From: Prochilodus magdalenae | Taxonomy: Eukaryota > Chordata > Actinopteri > Characiformes > Prochilodontidae | Length of the DNA stretch: 64,000 bases | NCBI GenBank assembly: GCA_024036415.1 | Contig: JAMWET010003062.1 | Coordinates: forward strand, 869,501 to 933,500 | Direction: 5' to 3' | In this document: positions 13,780-27,667 of the stretch, piece by piece | Position numbering within the stretch: the stretch's first letter is position 1 | Layout: every line of letters begins with the position of its first letter | The notes under the pieces: model-generated | What the model saw: the letters and a program-made list of their open reading frames with translations, nothing else | What the model was told of the DNA's origin: nothing | The model's database searches: none | Translations under genes and position numbers: made by a program

Positions 13780-14000
13780 AAATGATGCGTGATAATCGAA
13801 TGCCTCAACTGGGCTCATGTCATGTAGGCCACACCAGTCATCTGAGCTCTCCAGAATGCTCCTTGAACAAATACTGGACAACTTGGGCCTGATGGCATGC
13901 CGCATTGCCCTGCTGGAATATCCCATCATCATGGGGATACATGAGCTGATTAAGCACATCATCGTGGGGATACATGAAGTCCATGAAGGGCTACAAATGG
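13780..14000 (-). pseudogene. Tc1/mariner-like transposase relic
   Basis: Reading the minus strand in shifting frames gives GIFQQGNAACHQAQVVQYLF, comparable to the FQQDNAPCHTA...V segment of Tc1-type transposases, where Gly stands for the usual catalytic Asp. Further along, HDMSPVEAFD is comparable to SPDLNPIEHLW around the third catalytic residue. A 36-bp near-duplicate (ggggatacatga at about 13933 and 13969) disrupts it. Frameshifts make it non-functional. Confidence 0.5.
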
Positions 14001-14039
14001 TCACCAAGCAGGGAACCATAGTGGGCACCAATCAATGAC

Positions 14040-16240
14040 GTATTCAGGCAGATCAGTGGGCTCAATCCATGCCATGAGAATACATCCCGAACATATATGG
14101 AACCTGCTCGGTGCCTCGTTGACAATTGATGTGAATATGTGTGTGGGGCTTCATACAGTGAATGTGGATTGAGTTCTGCCAGACCAGAGTTGCTAGTCTG
14201 TTTGCACTGACGATTCTAGCAAGTCACCGGCAGCCATATGACACTGTGGATTAAGGAATGTTCAGCTAACCTTGCAATAAGCATGCTGCTCAGTGTTCAA
14301 CCTCACTCACAAGATAACACCTTACAGGTGTACAGCTGTGGGTGTTTCCAAGTTGTCTCCTGAGGAACAGCCACTTCATAATCATATTAACGCTATCCTA
14401 TGACTTTTACTATGTATTACTATTGTATGATTGTATGTTTCAATTGAAGTACTAAACCTGTACAAACAATTTCCCAGACACTGACTAAATTTAGGCTAAA
14501 AAGTATTTCCAACAGAGGTTCATTATTTAGTCCAAAGCTAAGCTTAACCCACGTCAGTAAAACTGACCAAAAGTAGCTTCACACAGACAGTGCCATAGCG
14601 TCTCGGTATGCCGTGTATGCGCTTGCATGCGGGCCCATGTTTTGGGATGGCTGTGAATCCTATCTGCTTCTTCTGTTATATAATCAACTCTCTTACTTAT
14701 CAATGTTCCAGGCATTCTCCTAGTCCTCCAAACACTGCTTAGCAACTGTTACTACCTGAAACTGCTTTTCATCTATTTAGTAGCATGCCAGCAAATTTCC
14801 TGAATTACCATATCACACATAACATAATATTTAAAGACATCCTGGGTTACACGATATTTTGACACACAGACAGAATGCAGTAGTAGTGCCACACTCTTAT
14901 TGTTCAGGTAAACAGGACTACTTATACTCTTTTTAATGAAACATGATTCACCATGTGCATCACGATAACCATAAAAAAATAATAATCAGATTGCTCGTCT
15001 CTATTAATGACACTGAGTTGGTTTGTAAATGCATCATGTAAATGCAATGGTGTTGAATTAACAGCAACGAGCAGTAAAAAGATCTGTTTGGTCAACCGGA
15101 TTCAGTTTAATCGGTCAGAATGTTGAGTTAGCCACTTAGTAAAGACCATATAAAAGCTGAAACCTCCATATTATATTCAACAGACATGTACTCATGCACA
15201 TTGTTCATACTCTGTACACTTATCTTAATGGCTGTGGCTCTGTGAGGAATTTGTACTTTAGTGTTAAGTCTTGCTGGGCTCTCCTTGAGATTGTATATTT
15301 GATTAACGGGGTGGGGGGCAGGATGGGGGGGTTAGGTCCCAAAAGCTCTGCATACAGCTTCGGAAGGTCACTGTTACACCACTGCACACAAATAAGCAGT
15401 CATACAGGTCATTGTTAGCCTGGCAGACCGTTGAGCAAAATCTCAGAGATAATCCAGCTCTGAATGATAGCTGGAAAATCTCAACCCCAGCTCAAAGAGC
15501 CATGGAAACCTGACCACACACATACACACACACAAAGACGCACAGGGACAACCCCACACATTGCACACTTACATAAACACGTAGACATCTTTATCTTATT
15601 ATCTCTCAGTAATCTCAGCGTTTTCCCTCTCCCTTCCTTTTCTAAATCACTCTGAACTCTATCTGCTCCGTGTGTGCGTATGATACCTGTTTTGTGGAGA
15701 TATTTGTTCCGCTTCCACCACTTTTCCACATGATATACTGCTATCTGCTATGAGAACAAGCCCTTTATTTAAAGCAGTGTTTGATTAACATGTTGTCTTA
15801 TTCGCTGATGGGAGCTGAGTCATTGATCAGACTGTGAGAATGGTGTCTGGATTTTAATGCAGGAGCAGTAAGTCACTCCATGACGAATGAAGATGTCCTT
15901 TATGTCCTTTAATGGAAACTGGCAGTGTGCCAAATGGCAAAGAGGCTGGCTGCCCTGCAGACTACCTGTTTGGGAAGAACCGTCAGTCTCTCTTGCATTT
16001 TATATGTCTATGTCTCTCTCTCTCTCTCATTCTCATCTAGTGTTCTTTTGGTTAATCAGTGCTTTGTTAACTTAAATCAGATGTGCTGATGTAATGTAAC
16101 AAATCCCTGTGATGGCTGGGGGCACCGAGGAACATCTGGAAACAAACCAGATATTTAAAACATCACATTCTACACAAGACGTCCCTCTTCTTCTTTTTCT
16201 ACATTAAAATCCATTTTATTTTTTTCTTTTATTCTATTTC
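14040..16240. other. Intergenic, no gene seen
   Basis: Sequence flanking the transposase relic (to about 14240) may belong to the same element. A (CA)n lies at about 15516-15535 and a short CT run at 16014-16029. The rest shows nothing recognisable. Confidence 0.5.
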
Positions 16241-16249
16241 TATATTCTG

Positions 16250-16327
16250 CTTTATTTTTGTTTTCTCTCTATTCTCTCTCTTTTTCTTTATCACTCTTTC
16301 TCTCTCCTTGCCTCTCTTTCCTTTGTT

Positions 16328-16366
<39 letters not shown>

Positions 16367-16524
16367 ATCTATCTTTCTCCATGCCTCCTCTTTCACTTCG
16401 TTGTCTCTTTGTCTCTTAACGTCTCTCTCTCTCTCTTTCTCTCTTTCTCCATGTTTCTTATTGTGTTTTTCATGTCATTTTCTTTCTGTTTCTTTCATAC
16501 TCCCTCTCTTCAGCTCCCTCTCTC

Positions 16525-16608
<84 letters not shown>

Positions 16609-16614
16609 TCTCAT
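16250..16614. repeat. Long polypyrimidine (CT)n tract
   Basis: About 365 bases almost entirely C and T on the plus strand, including near-pure (CT)n at 16331-16361 and 16527-16613. Open frames through it read Ser-Leu repeats and are not genes. Such mirror-symmetric tracts can adopt triplex (H-DNA) structure. Confidence 0.95.
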
Positions 16615-17059
16615 CTAAGGGCACAAGCCATTGTAAAAGATCATAGCCTGTCATTATGGGGCATTAACTTGTGCATTAGAGTGTCTGTATGAGCGTTCTG
16701 TGTTTTTCACTGTGTGTTCAGGCCCCAACAAGACCAAACCATCAAGTATTGCTTTTCCAAAAACTCTGCAAACTAGAGGTGAAAACAGATACATGTCATT
16801 AGGACAAATTTCCTGATCCGATTCTATGAAGACAAATGAGCTCTCTAAAATCACCTAAAATCTCTCTCAAACACGTACAGACACAAGCGCTGCATTGTCT
16901 CCTCTTATCTCTTCATCTCAGACTGGTAAATGGGAGTGTTAGTGTGCAATGGAGAGAAAGAGAAGGGGGTGGTGGTGGTACAGCAATGTTTAACTACTGG
17001 TGCCCTGCAGCCTTTAACCTGTAATTTAGCACCACCTCTGTTACACAGAACCCCAAACA

Positions 17060-17226
<167 letters not shown>

Positions 17227-20200
17227 GAATGCTTTTAAGCTTAGCAAGGTCATCACAGGCAGTGTGCTGGAGGTTCTCAATGCTGGCACACTGACACACT
17301 GCAAATACAGTACATAAGCACACAATGTACACAACATGATTAATCAGTGAGGAACCCTCAGGGCCTTCTTAGCCTTCAGAGAAAGCCTGTAGATTTCTGG
17401 GAACTAAATGAAAACATATTTGTAAAATTCATGAACGTCAACAAAAAGTTCAACAAAAACATTTACCAAACAAGATTGCTAGTTAGATACAGTGAGGCAC
17501 TTATATAAAAGGGCAAGAAGTTGCATTATACGTCACATCTGGTGAAGTGGTGGATCATCTACAATCCCAGGTCTCCCTGTTTTAAGTAAGATTTTGTTGG
17601 CTGTTTGGGTGCTATTTAGAATAATTGTGGAAAATTGCTATTTTTTCCAGCATAACTACCAACATAATTAGAAGCTGACAGATCAAAGACTCGCATTTGG
17701 ATTTACAGTGGGTGTGTCTTATTAAAAAAAAAACACTCTGGAGGTGAGCATTCCAATCACCCTCCTACTTCCCTGCAAGTTGTACTGCACATTATTTATT
17801 TTACGGGTCCCAAACCACAAAGAGTTAAATGTTCAGTTGAAAGGGAACTTGAAACTGCCTAGGGAGTAGTAAATGACAGTTTCTCACTTTGCAGGAAGCT
17901 GCAGAACATTTTAGCCATCAGTCTTTGTATATCTTATGAATCTGTGTTGGATTATGATGCTGTAGGACAATCTGACTAAACCTATTAATCAGATGCAGTT
18001 CACCTAACAGACATACCTTGCTCAAGTGTGCAGGCAGTATAACAGTACCTTATAGGGACCCTCCACCTCTCTCTCTCTCCCAAAGTCCTAGCTAGGAGAT
18101 AGCTGCTGTGTCACATAAACAGATCCACCTATCTACTCCCTCAGCGTGACTATCTGATGGCCCGCAGCATTTAAAACAACAGCTTTACTGTCACACACTG
18201 CTGTGCTGAAAATCAGAGCCTGATTTTGTCTTCCAGAATTTCAGAATAATGAAACCTTTGTGTCCTGAAGAGTACACACCTACCTGGCCAGTTTAGTGTA
18301 GGCATGTATGTGGATGGATCCATTTTGTTACTGCTAGCTCATACAGAAACATAATTCATCATTCATTCATCTCAGGTAACTAATACTGTATAAAATTATA
18401 ATGCATTTACTTATGTGATGGACATATATCGTTAATGACTCCTTGTATTTGAGATTCACAATGATCATTGCATTTCAGAATGAACAGTAACTAATGAATT
18501 CACTAAATACATTCATAATTGAAGGTACTACTTTATTTGCACAGTATTTGTACTCATAATTTCACAGTAAAAAAGATCCTGAACATTCTTTATGGAAGCA
18601 GATCTTGGTCGTCCCTGAACATTATTATGTATTTTATGTAAAAGCTAGGGCTGTTCAACTTAAAGGAGCAATGCGTAAGACGACACAGCCTGCCAAATTC
18701 ATACTCCAAAGAATATAGGGGCAGCATATCACTAAAAAGTCGTGATGTCCATCCGATCATTGACCAAACATTGCAGGTTCAGCATTGAACATTTACTCAT
18801 GTTTGTTGTCGAATGTGGTTTCTTGCCGAGAGTGGGTGGTGGTCATAATGGTCGCTTAATTGTCAAGAGCTTCAGCGTTTGTTATATGTACTCCGTCTTT
18901 GATTGGATATCTTGCCCTTAAATGAATTAACTGGGAGGAGCATCTTCAACATAATTGACAAGAGATTACAAAACAGTGTCACAGCAGTGCTACAGTGTAG
19001 GTATAAAGGGGTCTTATGAGACGGAAATATGGGCTGACTGTGTAGGAACTGAAGACATCTCTTCATATTATTATTAGAAATTAGACAGATTCATTACAAT
19101 GACTCAGCTAGCAGGGAACATTCCCTTATGTTGGTTAATGTTACCTACAAGCTCCAATAACATTTTAAAGGAAATGTTTAAATCTAAAGTTCAAAGAACA
19201 AGTTAAAGATGTTTATACTCCCAGATAATGATCCAGTGAGGTTAAACAGTAACTAAGAACTAAGAGTTTTAACTGCAACATTTAGAGGATGCTTTGAGGA
19301 TGTCTTTGTGTCAGGGCCACAGATTATGTTACATGATCACAAAAGAAGAACATTCTCAGCACAACATTCGAAAAAGGTTTCATAGATGTTGCAGAGATGT
19401 TACCTCAGAGTACAGGAGGTACTCCAGAGAACGTTCTCCTATGTTTAGAAAGAACATTCTGGGAATCAAAAGAAACTCTCCTGCTAAAAAACATTATTAG
19501 AACATTTAATTGCATATTTTTAGAACAATTCATTTCTAGCTGTGTCCAAACTGCACTGCACCCACTACGTCTGTGCTGTTCCAGGTTGAGTTCTTTAGTT
19601 CTGAATTTGTCGTCTCCTGAGAGACTTTAGTCTAGGCTTGGGTTCAGTTTCGGTTGAGGGCTTTTTTATGGAGAACAAACAAAACAGACTTGCCCAAAAC
19701 CTCATAAACTCTTACAACAAAAGCCACTTTGTGTGTGTGTGTGTGTGTGTTTCTGAGAGAGAGAGAAAGAGGGTTTAGCAACGACTAATAAGAAACGGCT
19801 AATGAGAGAGGCAGAGCGTCTGTTGGTCATGGTTCTAACAAAGTGGACGTTAATGGTTGTGCCTGGACTGGTCTCAGTGGACAAAGGTAATAGAGGCTCA
19901 GAGCCACAGAGTCCTCCTGGACTATTAAATGTGGACGACATTTAAGGGCCTAAAAAGTCTGATGCCAGCTGGGCTCTGTGTAATTCTGTGTGTGTGTGTA
20001 TGCCAGCATGTACAAAGTAAAGCTCCCTTGATAGAGCCAGCTTGAAAAGGTTCAATAGAGCCCCTGTATAACTCACCCAGCTAAGGTTTGCATCCAAAGC
20101 AAGAGTGTTAGAAGCCTGTTAGCTTCAGTATATATATAGAAATTAAAAGTTTTGCCTACATTGTGATTGTTGAATGTGCACACAGTGAAATTGTCTTTTT

Positions 20201-23200
20201 TTTTGTCAGTATATAGTCCTAACAGGAGATGTGACTGCAGAACCGTACCCACAGGTTCAGAGTTCTGAGTGCCCTCTGCGTTACAGTGGCTGCTAAAGGA
20301 GTGCTGTTTAGGGGTTGAAATATAGAGGAATAGGAGGAGAAGGAGAATTTGGCAGGGTGTGAAAAGTTGTGGACATATGTATGACATTAGCATTAGAAGT
20401 GAATCAGTTTTTAGTTGTGGTCTTTCTCTCATGCCAGCAGTGTTCTCTGTTTATGCTGAGTTAGTTAATAAACTATATTTCATTTCATCCATTCAAGCCA
20501 GATATGAAGAAATATATGGAGTCCGCTTTGAGAGATGAAAAGTTTGAAATGTGGTGCTTTTTTATATGAAGATCGTTCAATTATTCATCCTTGTGGTGTA
20601 TCGGTTCAAGAGAAGCTCCACCCACTTGTCAATTCAATCACCTGTGTGTTCTTTGTATCTCCGTTGTGTAATTATTACCCACAGCTGGGTCTTGTTTTCT
20701 GTCTGAATATTTATAGTCCTTGTCCTTCCCTTATCCCCTTGTGTAGCATTTTTGGTGTTTGATTGATGGGTTCTAGTTTTTGGTCAGCTTTGTTTGTCTG
20801 CCTGTTGATTTATAGAATTTGTAGCAATTGTAGTAGTACATTTTTCTAGATTTTGTCCCCCTGCACCCTGCAAACCCTTTTGTGTTATTTTTTAGCCCAG
20901 AAGATTTTTCCACCCTAACATAAACAATGAGTGAAAGAGCAGACTGCTAACATTAGCATTAGCAAACCTATACATGATTTTGGGATTTTGTGCTAGGACA
21001 GTTTGCATACAATTAGATACAAAGTAGAATTTAAAAAGATATTGGCTTGCTTACAGTATCACAATATATTAAATCATAAACCTAAAACTAAAGGAAAACA
21101 GAGAAAGGCTGAGGACCACTGACCTAGAATGCTACTGCTGTTTATAAAACAGTAGCCTCCCACTCGTTGATGTACATAGCACACTCTTGAAGCAGAATGC
21201 CAGCTGCTTAGTTGTCCGCAATGTTAAACAGTAGGTTTACTTTTCCTAAGTTGAACAAACTATAATGTTCTTCTCTTGTGGTTAACTTGGTTTTTTTCCA
21301 AGCACATTCCCAGTAGCTTTGTTGAGAGATCCAGGTTTTGGGTGCATTGTTCTTTTTAGGCCTAATCTATTTTTAATATCAATCAGGTAGCTGGAGGCTT
21401 GAGAGTGGCTATTTTTGGGCAGATTGAGAAAGTTCTGGAACGTGTGATTTATGAAGCTGGGGATTATCTGTGTTTTGGTTTAAAAGTAACCACACTTACA
21501 AAGTACACAAAGAACAACTACGCAGCATTCCTGCAAATCCAGGGCAGATATCGTATTGTTTGTAGAGAGCGTGATTACAGCATTCTGCACTAATTCTAAT
21601 CCAGCCTTTGTTACTGTGTAGAAGCGTATTGGAGAGGATTATGTTTTCATGTTAAAAAAAAAAACAACACGTGCCATGGGGGTTCTGGTAACAAGGGGAT
21701 GGAGCAGCTCCCTGAATTATGCCAGCTCAGCCTGGATAAACATGGAAATGATGTCATCAAGGCAAGACGACAGCAGTGGGGCGACCAACGGCAGTGAGGT
21801 GGAACCACATCTCTAATCCAACCCTAAAAATACAGCAGACGGACTGGCTGCATTTCAGTAGGGGGAGAGAAGGGGCGATTAAGGAAAGGTTAGGGTTTAT
21901 AAAAGTGGGAGTGGGTGCATTAGTGTGTCCGTGTGTGTGTCTGTAAGTGTGTGGGAGATTACAATACCATTCAAAAGTCTGAAATCATTTGCTAAATGAT
22001 GAAATCTTTGTATAATAACTGTATAAATGTCGATTTAAATATTATAAACACTAGTGGGAATGTTTTCTTCAATCATTCAAATGTTTAAATGACAACAAAT
22101 AGACATATCTGAAAGCACTAAATACCTAAACAAGCAAGGTACACTGATAACTTTTACACATTATAGAATTAATCAGGTGGAGTGATAGGGAGACGATAAT
22201 GAATCAGCTTGTTCATCTGGAAAAGCCTGAAACATTAGCCATGCTAAATTGTATTATGTGCTTGAAACTGTTAGCATCTTCATGTTAGCATATTGAATGT
22301 TCAGGGAAATTAATCAAACATTTCTATTGTGCTCATAATCATGGACATCATGGCACAGATTGGCAAAAGGTAGTATTTGAATATTCGAGAGAAACAACTA
22401 TATTTTTATTATACTCTGATATTCATGGTGACTCAGCAGAGCATCCTAAGTGCAAGTTGGGGTTTTTTAAGCTCGTGGTAATCTTCTTAATCTGATGGAT
22501 TCTTCCATTTTAAATGCCACCCCCATTCACAGACTTTAAAATACCACGTGCATATTTCTTTACATTTTAAACAACCACACACTTTTCCAGCATGTACCTC
22601 ATTTATTTCCAACACCCCCTGATTTTGTTTTGGAACAACGCCTGCATTACGGAATCATCTACAGCTCTGTTTGTCATTCAATACAAGCATATAAACCTAA
22701 AGCCAACCAAACACTGGAAGACCTTAAAATACTTTTGACTTTAGACTGAAAGTCTGACACGTTCTCCCATCGGAAGATAATCTGTTATTACTAACAGCTT
22801 TTTAGTCACAGACTATGGTTTTGCAAAGACTGAGAATCCTGCAAAGTCCCTATCTGCAAGACTGCAACTAGATTACTTTTGAGATTTTTCCCATCATGCT
22901 TCTGGTGGAAATTTACAAGAAGAGAAACTGTTGAACAATGGAGCAGAAAAATCTTTGGCCACTGCTAACCTGTGCAGTAGGTCAAAGAGTTACTTTAGAC
23001 TGTATAAGGTGAAGGGTAGTGTTGTCAGTTGTGGTAAATGTATACTTGTGCATCCAGAAGTCGGCAGTGGCAGTGACTGAGAAATGATCATCTTAATTTT
23101 CCAGTGGTGCTGAGACCACGTTTGGTCTATTTCACATAGGAATCTATTCATTTTTGATGAGAGTTTGTTTTAGAAGGAAATATTGAGGAAGTCTGAGATG

Positions 23201-23840
23201 GGTGGAGTGGGGTCTAATATGCTTTTCTGTCTTTGAGTTGAAAATATTCAAGAAACTGGTTACTCTCACATGTCTGAACTAGATGTGAGACAGTAGCATA
23301 ATGATTGTTCTTTAAGATGTAATGTATATGTATTATACTTTTTCTTTCCCTTTGTGCTGAGTTTGTGTTTTCTGGTGACAGGAAATTCATGATTGTGCCA
23401 TATGTGTCAAAGAGACAGTCGCGCAGTCCACTATTATCTCCCCCTTTGGTACAGCGTTTAGAATGCCTCCCCGAAATTTCCTCCATGTCTCACCTACCTG
23501 CCACAGATCACCCCATAGGCGCCTTGCTGCTTCCGTTTGGTGCTGGACAGAACTCGCCTATTGGTTATTTACAATGTCTGCATCACTATTGGCATGACCC
23601 AAGATTATAAACTTCTGACTTTTTCAGAACATCAAGACGAGAAAAACGCTGAGTTAAGACAGCAATCCAGACCACCTTACACCAAATGATCAAGATGAAC
23701 AGAGAGCTGCAACTCTTGCAAATGGTTTTATTCCAACATTGAATTTTCTCTTTAGGGAAACGTCCGGGTGTATGAAAGTGGTGTGAAGCTGGTATGTAAA
23801 AAAAAAAACCATATTAAAAAAAAAATCATTATCACATCAT
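17227..23840. other. Intergenic, no gene seen; scattered simple repeats
   Basis: A (TG)n lies at 19729-19751. A dispersed-repeat segment at 19105-19215 (ttggttaatgttacctacaagctcc type) has a diverged relative at 34018-34130. The region 21660-21860 is higher in complexity and less AT-rich, with a palindromic TGATGTCATCA (21749-21759) and a MEF2-like CTAAAAATA (21824-21832). No supported coding frame. Confidence 0.5.
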
Positions 23841-23879
23841 TTCTAAAGATGACATATTCCTATTGATTGATGATGGGCG

Positions 23880-24130
23880 AATGCTGAAAATTGTGAGCCA
23901 AACCCAATGGTCACCTGTGAGAACAGTAGCCTGGGGACGGTCGTCTGCCAGTCCATCACAGGGCAGACCCACACATCCACACCTGGAGGCAATTTAGCAT
24001 CTCCAACCATCTTTACTGGATGTTTTTGGACTGCGGGAGGAAACCCACACAGCCACAGCACAAACCCCAGATGCCAGGAACCGAACCCAGGCAAGGGGAC
24101 AGTGCTACCCACTGCACCACCATGCCACAC
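23880..24130 (-). mobile_element. SINE-like dispersed repeat with tRNA-type promoter boxes
   Basis: On the minus strand it begins catggtggtgcagtgggtagc (24125 downward), then GGTTCGGTTCC, a box B one base from GGTTCGANTCC, then the gtgggtttcctcccgcagtc segment and a tail with gccctgtgatggactggcag. This wording is familiar from a very common fish interspersed repeat. The open frame across it on the minus strand is not a gene. Family name uncertain. Confidence 0.6.
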
Positions 24131-24187
24131 TCATTGAGTTAAAGTAGATCGAAAATTTGGACAGCAGTATGTAGTGAGTGTGATATG

Positions 24188-24190
<3 letters not shown>

Positions 24191-24257
<67 letters not shown>

Positions 24258-24284
24258 ATGCATGCATGCGTGTGTGTGTGTGCA
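24191..24284. repeat. (TG)n with GCAT interruption
   Basis: Near-pure (TG)n for about 66 bases, then catgcatgcatgcg and a further short (TG)n. Confidence 0.95.
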
Positions 24285-25600
24285 ATTAGAATTAAGTTCC
24301 TGGGCAACCTGGGGATCTCCCAACTGACAGGCTTCTATATTAAGGAGCTAATCCCTGACTCAGAGTGCCTGTGTTTCAGGGGAATTACCTGACAACACAG
24401 GGGGAACCGTGTCATATACGCACATGAGGATGAAAGTGCTAATGTTGGATGAGTGCTAATGTAGAGAGAAACTGACAGGAGGACACTAAGGTTTATGACT
24501 GGAAATGTTCCTATTTCTATTTATCTGTCTGTGTTTTTTTTTGTAAAAAAACAAAAATACCCCCCCAAAAAAAAAAACAATGCAAGCTTATACAATTAGC
24601 ACAAAGTAAACTAATTTACTTAACTCAGCACACATTTGCCTCAAACTGCATTGAAGTAGTAAACAATTACCACACACAACTCTCCCCAAGTGTAGTAACC
24701 ATGTTTGTAGCATTAGTTTTGTTCTGAAGCGGTGAAGCTAAGCTGGCAAGCTTATAGGTCCTCAGTTAGCACAGTGCAACACCTAAATCATTGCAAACTT
24801 GCCTCAAATGTATGACAAAATGCTATCTGTAAAAATAGACAAAAATATATATATATTACCCCTATAGACTGTATGAAAGGCCCCTCTAAACGCCTGATTT
24901 AGTCCGTTTGAAGGGTTTTATGTCAGAAACCACACCATCAAGGTTACTGAGGTCACTAGAGTGTGATGATTTGCTCATGTGGTTTGTACAATTCTAAACT
25001 TGTGGATATTAGTTTAGCAACGTGACCGTTGTAGAGCCAGCACCAAACAAAAGGAGCAAACTCTGGGCACCCAACACGGCTCAGCTGAATGACTGACAAT
25101 ATGTGATTTTTCATCCACATACCACATGCAACAGGTAGGGTAGGTCTGTAAGACAGATCCTAAACCACATACTTTAGATAAAGAAACAAAGGCTGGGCAG
25201 CACAAGGTAAAGCCGAAGAAAAACAAATGATTAGGGATTTTTAGTGTTCCAGAAATAGCTCTACTTTATACGCTCATCTAGTAAGCTGACTACGTAATGT
25301 TTGAGATTCCAAATAGCCCAAATTCCTCACAGAATAAGGCCTTGTTGTGTATGTGTGTACACTAAATCAGGTATGGAATGGCATATTAAGGGGATATCCA
25401 TGCTTCTATTTTTGGAGCTAGATTAATGAGGTAAGCTCACACTATGTGGCATGTTGACGCAGTGTGTGTGTCTGTGTGCGCACAAGTGGGAAGCTGCTCG
25501 GTTGGACAGCACTTTGGAAACACCTTACAAAACACTTTGGAAAGTGATGACATCATGCTAAGCAGGATCACCTTGCAATTGACTACAGGTGCTGACAAGA
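24285..25600. other. Intergenic, no gene seen
   Basis: Homopolymer-rich sequence lies at 24530-24580 (T, A and C runs). The remainder is low-copy-looking with no supported frame. Confidence 0.5.
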
Positions 25601-25616
25601 ACATCTTTCATATGTA

Positions 25617-26092
25617 TATGTCTGTGTGTGCGTGTGTGTGTGTGTGCGCGTGTGTGTGCGAGTGTGTGTGTGTGTGCGTGTGTGTGTGTATGTGTGCATG
25701 TGTGTGTGTATGCGTGTGTGTGTGCGTGCATGTGTGTGCATGTGTGTGTGCGTGAGTGTGTGCGTGAGTGTGTGTGAGTGTGCGTGTCTGTGTGTGTGTG
25801 TAATTGTCCGTGGATTTTGGATTGTGATGTGTTTGTGTGTGCGTGTGTGTGTAATTGTCTGTGGATTTTGGATTGTGGTGTGTGTGTGTGTGTGCGTGTG
25901 TGTGTGTATGTATCTGTGTGTGAGTGTGTGTGCGTGTGCGTGTGTGTGTGCGTGTGTGTGTGCGTGCGTGTGTGTGGGTGTGCGTGTGTGTGCGTGAGTG
26001 TGTGTGAGTGTGTGTGAGTGTGTGTGTGTGTCTGTGTGTGTCTGTGTGTGTGTGTGTGTGTGTAATTGTCCGTGGCTTTGGGATTGTGGTGT
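25617..26092. repeat. Compound TG/GCGTG minisatellite with a recurring 28-bp insert
   Basis: About 475 bases of (TG)n broken by GCG, GTGAG and TGTA variants. A non-TG unit beginning taattgtccgtggattttgg and continuing attgtg recurs at 25801, 25852 and (diverged) 26063, showing unit-level amplification. Long open frames on both strands (Cys-Val or His-Thr repeats) are artefacts. Confidence 0.92.
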
Positions 26093-26193
26093 TTTCTTTG
26101 GAGTGCTGTATTTTATTTTTACAGCACATATTCCACGATTTACACCTAGTGCTTCTCTATGTGTGGCTTTACATCAGTGTGCACATGTATACA

Positions 26194-26700
26194 TTACTGT
26201 GCAAAAGTCAGAGACCACTATTTTATTTTCCATTTCTTTCCTGTCAGAATGAGATATTCATCAGCTCAAGGAAGAAAATGAAAATATTTATAACACAGAA
26301 TATTACAAAACGAGTGAACAGGTAAATATGATACACGCATATGTTCATAGAGACCTTTGGGTTTTATTAGACCTCTTCATTCTTTTTAAGGGGACTTTTG
26401 TTTTCAGTTTTTCAAAGAAATGTGCAGACAAATCATTCTTTTTAAGACCTCCGATGCTGAGTCTTGCATTCTCTGCGTCTTAGACTCCAAGTTTAGTCTT
26501 CCAGTTCATAAAACTTTACTTCTTAGATGTCCAGTTTCTATGATCTAGTTCTTTGTCTATTTACGTTTCTAGTTAATGTCTTCTTGACAGCTACACAGTC
26601 TTTCAGACCTTATAGTCACAGTTTTGGTGGTCTATCAAGTTTTACACGGTTGTTGGGAGTACTATTTTCTCTATAACATTTAACACATTTTGCCCACTTT
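26194..26700. mobile_element. Probable Tc1-derived end fragment
   Basis: ttactgtgcaaaagtcagag at about 26195 followed by accactattttatt resembles the terminal sequence of the Tc1-derived element at 42285-42846 (right end cttttgcacagtaccg in reverse). Downstream text (cagtttttcaaagaaatgtg) resembles sequence near 41490-41540. No matching right end is visible, so the boundary is arbitrary. Confidence 0.35.
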
Positions 26701-27612
26701 TGCAAATTCCTTTAATCTCTCTTATTTTGACTTTTCTTTGTCCTTATGCAGCAAGGGGCCTAATACTGAATCACTGCGGAATTCTGAAAGGCAGCTAAGG
26801 TGAGTTTAGGCAGTTGCTTGTGTGAATGTCACTTTCTCTTTGAAGGGTAACAATGCCAGTGGATGATTTGGGAACAGCTTTTGTGCTGAGAACACAGCTG
26901 TAACTGGTTTTAAAATGGTAAAGATGGAGGAATTAAAGTGACAGCAAAGTACGCAAAAGTAAAGAGTGGAAACTGATAGACATGTTATCACATTTAGTTT
27001 TAGTTAGTAGTCTTAGTTAATTTATGTTAAGTATATGCCCCCTGCTTTTCTGTGACACTAAAGAAATAAGTAGGCCTTATAACTGGTTTGACTGGTACAG
27101 AAAATGATGGTCTCTGAGTTTTACCTAGTACTGTGTGTGTCTGTGTGTGTGTGTTGCCTGTGAACACATCTGTTTTCCATTGAAAAGCCTCCACCCTGTT
27201 GGCCTAGCTTAAGGGTTCATGGCCCTGACATCTATTTGAAATATGTATACAATATGTGTGTGAGTGTACGTGTTGATTTTTTTCTCTCTGCTTCTTTTTC
27301 TTCTCCTCTATTCTCGTTAGCAGGTGGCCTTCCCATGATTGAAAGAGGTTGTACGGGGTAACTTCAGCGTCTTCTGACTTCCTGAAGCCGGAACTCTCTG
27401 GATCTTTTCTGCCAAAGCGCATCAAGGCCGGATCAAACGGTGAAGCAGGGTGTAGAACGGCCACAGACAGAGACAGTCTCTGCCCAAAACCACCAGTGAC
27501 ATTTACTGCCCCTCACTTTCCCTGCACCTCCACATCTCTCTTTCCCCTGGGTGCCTAACTGCCACAAAGACTGCTGGCGTTCATCAACCTTTACACATAT
27601 GTGAGTTTGCAT

Positions 27613-27667
<55 letters not shown>

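Noticed and set aside
16308..16646. Ser-Leu-rich open frames, and the mirror case at 16994-17337 on the minus strand
   Set aside because: Translation of (CT)n/(GA)n tracts; no composition or motif of a real protein.
23843..24130. 95-codon minus-strand frame starting MWHGGAVGS
   Set aside because: It lies exactly over a SINE-like dispersed repeat with a tRNA-type box B; such frames recur genome-wide as repeat translations.
25608..26129. Open frames of 100-173 codons on both strands
   Set aside because: They are His-Thr and Cys-Val periodic translations of a TG/CA array, not genes.
27349..27558. 69-codon plus-strand frame with exon-like base composition
   Set aside because: Preceded by a pyrimidine tract and an AG, but no recognisable domain, no partner exon and no consistent splice pairing.
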